Below, piece after piece: positions 5,729 to 6,783 of a stretch of 6,783 nt of DNA (the stretch's first letter is position 1; every line of letters starts with the position of its first letter). The translations under genes and the position numbers were made by a program. Under the pieces are notes generated by a model that saw only the letters and a list, made by a program, of their open reading frames with translations, was not told where the DNA came from and made no database searches. The DNA lies in NCBI GenBank assembly GCA_049281195.1, contig JBAPRR010000320.1:1-6783 (forward strand), in the 5' to 3' direction. This DNA is from JBAPRR01 sp049281195 (GTDB lineage Bacteria > Actinomycetota > Acidimicrobiia > Acidimicrobiales > CAVXTF01).

Positions 5729-6514
5729 TCAGCGCCGGGGCCGCCTCCAGCCATCGCGCTCCAAACGTGCCGCCACCGACCGGTAGCGGCCAACCGAGAT
5801 GAGGTGCACGCCGTCGAACGCTCCCGAGTCCCGGATCTCGCCCATCAGGGTGCAGGCGAAGTCGACACCGGCGTCGCGGTCCGAGTCGAGATCCTCGAGC
5901 AACTTGTCTGGCATGTCGATCTGGTTCGTCGCCGCGGCCAGGTCCTTGGCCATCACTGCGCTCGCTACCACGATGATGCCCGCGTAGACCTTGCCGCCGT
6001 AATCGATCGACTCGCGCCAGCGCAGCAGGTTCCCGAGATCGAAGCTCGCTTGAACGAACAGAAAATCCGACTCGCCCTTCCATGCCGGCAACGGGGCTAG
6101 GCGGCTGGTCACACCGACACGGAAAGGACCGAAGTCGTCGAAAGTCTCTGAGCTCCCGAAGGTGCGTATCTCCTCGATCATCCCGCGCACGTTCAGATCG
6201 TTGGCTCTTCCTCCGGAAGCCGGCGTGTCGCCGAAGACGCAGAGGAATCGGTCGACCCCGTAAGCGGCGGCGGTCAGGAGGTCACGGCGGAACCCGAGCC
6301 TGTTGCGGTCGCGGCTGTTGAGGCACGCGATCGAGCGCACTCCCATGCTCGCCACTTCGTGAGCAACGGCGACGCTCGAGACAGTCGCCCTGCCCAGATG
6401 GTTGTCGGGGATCAGGAACGCGTCGGTGACCGGCGCAAGGACGCCGACCTGATGGCGGACCCTGGTGAGGTCCGGCCTGGTGGCCGGTTCGATCTCAGAT
6501 ATGACCTCGAACAC
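5729..6514 (-). CDS. short methylenetetrahydrofolate-reductase-like protein
   Basis: This 261-residue TIM-barrel protein is of the MetF/MTHFR family, which reduces 5,10-methylene- to 5-methyl-tetrahydrofolate. Visible family signatures are an N-terminal Glu-rich strand FEVISEIEP (2-10) that would hold the catalytic Glu, the segment CLNSRDRNRLGFRRDLL (64-80) followed by AYGVDRFLCVFGDTP (84-98), where D96 corresponds to the FAD/folate-binding Asp of the GD motif, and FVQASFD (153-159), where Q155 matches the conserved substrate Gln. At 261 residues it is shorter than E. coli MetF (about 296), like the atypical actinobacterial forms. The GTG start (6512-6514) lies nine nucleotides after the stop of the lysine-rich gene, with only a weak AGGTAG upstream, so the genes are probably co-transcribed. 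The C-terminus is Arg-rich (RRPRR). It could use FAD or another reductant; this is not decidable here. Confidence 0.8.
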   Translation of the reverse strand: MFEVISEIEPATRPDLTRVRHQVGVLAPVTDAFLIPDNHLGRATVSSVAVAHEVASMGVRSIACLNSRDRNRLGFRRDLLTAAAYGVDRFLCVFGDTPASGGRANDLNVRGMIEEIRTFGSSETFDDFGPFRVGVTSRLAPLPAWKGESDFLFVQASFDLGNLLRWRESIDYGGKVYAGIIVVASAVMAKDLAAATNQIDMPDKLLEDLDSDRDAGVDFACTLMGEIRDSGAFDGVHLISVGRYRSVAARLERDGWRRPRR

Positions 6515-6523
6515 AGCGAAAGG

Positions 6524-6783
6524 CTACCTGCGGGTCTTCTTGGCTCCTGACGCCTTTTTAGCTGGGCTCTTCCTGACCGGCGCCCTCTTGACCGACTTCT
6601 TGGCAGCCTTCTTGGTAGCCACGGCCTTCTTGGTAACCACGGCCTTCTTCTTTGCCGGAGCTTTCTTCACCGCAGCCTTTGTGGCCGCCTTTTTTGCCGT
6701 GCCCTTCTTGGCGGGGGCCTTTTTGGCCGAACCCTTCTTGGCGGTCACAGCCTTCTTGGCAGGAGCGGCCTTCTTCTTTGAAG
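6524..6783 (-). CDS. lysine/alanine-rich basic protein tail (5' partial)
   Basis: The visible 85 residues are composed almost only of Lys, Ala, Pro, Thr, Val, Ser, Gly and Arg. About 31 are Lys and four Arg, with no acidic or aromatic residue. Units such as AKKAP, AKKGT and KAVxTK recur, in the style of histone H1 tails and of the C-terminal extensions of actinobacterial HU proteins. The frame stays open to the right edge of the window (SKKKAAPAKKAV...), so the GTG at 6746-6748 is internal and the real start lies beyond 6783. The likely role is DNA or RNA binding through a disordered basic tail. Whether an HU domain, another fold or nothing precedes it cannot be seen. It lies nine nucleotides upstream of the MetF-like gene and probably opens, or belongs to, the same transcript. 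Confidence 0.75.
   Translation of the reverse strand, partial: SKKKAAPAKKAVTAKKGSAKKAPAKKGTAKKAATKAAVKKAPAKKKAVVTKKAVATKKAAKKSVKRAPVRKSPAKKASGAKKTRR
6606..6641. repeat. 18-nt tandem repeat, two copies, in the lysine-rich gene
   Basis: The 18-nt unit at 6606-6623 is repeated at 6624-6641 with one base difference, and a third copy begins at 6642 and decays. On the minus strand it encodes the hexapeptide KAV(V/A)TK. The wider region has many copies of CTTCTTGGC-like words (AAG-AAG lysine pairs), so replication slippage is a likely source of length variation. Confidence 0.7.

Noticed and set aside
5685..5746. GGCCGCGGCC palindrome and three GGGGCCG direct repeats around the MetF-like stop, considered as an attenuator.
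   Set aside because: In DNA this rich in G and C such words are common; the repeats are direct rather than inverted and no stable alternative hairpin is evident.
5662..5793. N-terminal extension of the methyltransferase to the ATG at 5793.
   Set aside because: It overlaps the end of the MetF-like gene by 65 nt and encodes an Arg/Gly/Pro-rich, shadow-like sequence.
1..6783. CRISPR arrays, tRNA or rRNA genes, insertion sequences, phage or toxin-antitoxin modules.
   Set aside because: No regularly spaced repeats of suitable length, no RNA gene signatures, no transposase or integrase motifs and no terminal inverted repeats were seen.

Overview
This window is high-GC DNA with strong G/C preference at third codon positions, several GTG starts and few recognisable Shine-Dalgarno sites. 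Together with a TAP-type alpha/beta hydrolase lipoprotein, this points to an actinobacterium. The mix (MFE-2-like SDR, DUF35 protein, lysine-rich basic tail, short MetF-like protein) would fit an uncultured Acidimicrobiia-type or mycobacteria-like lineage, but the exact lineage cannot be fixed from this stretch.

Layout. (1) Positions 1-1634, plus strand: a secreted, lipid-anchored alpha/beta hydrolase of the tripeptidyl-aminopeptidase-like family, cut at its 5' end by the window edge. (2) 1635-1958: a gap that holds a 42-residue CxxC...CxxC zinc-ribbon-like microprotein (1799-1927) ending in three in-frame TGA codons. (3) 1959-3158, minus strand: a two-gene unit, a DUF35 zinc-ribbon/OB-fold protein followed with no gap by an SDR oxidoreductase. 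(4) 3159-3249: a divergent intergenic region with a candidate promoter, a 16-nt near-perfect palindrome and a perfect AGGAGG. (5) 3250-4158, plus strand: a 302-residue SDR resembling the 3-hydroxyacyl-CoA dehydrogenase unit of type-2 multifunctional beta-oxidation enzymes. (6) 4159-4272: a convergent gap with three TGATCA sites phased exactly 14 nt apart, two of which form a 20-nt inverted repeat. (7) 4273-6783, minus strand: an apparent three-gene operon read from right to left, namely the tail of a lysine/alanine-rich basic protein (5' end outside the window), a short methylenetetrahydrofolate-reductase-like protein, and a class I SAM methyltransferase with a C-terminal beta-sandwich domain.

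How the genes may work together. The divergent block (DUF35, SDR, MFE-2-like SDR) looks like a piece of acyl-CoA, fatty acid or steroid side-chain metabolism, because DUF35 proteins normally partner thiolase-fold enzymes and MFE-2-type SDRs oxidise 3-hydroxyacyl-CoA. No thiolase is present in the window. In the right-hand operon the MetF-like protein and the methyltransferase could be linked through one-carbon supply, but this is inference from adjacency only. I see no CRISPR array, rRNA, tRNA, insertion sequence or phage module. Nothing here is clearly a new defence or mobile system; the most interesting items are the microprotein, the methyltransferase fusion and the phased palindromes.
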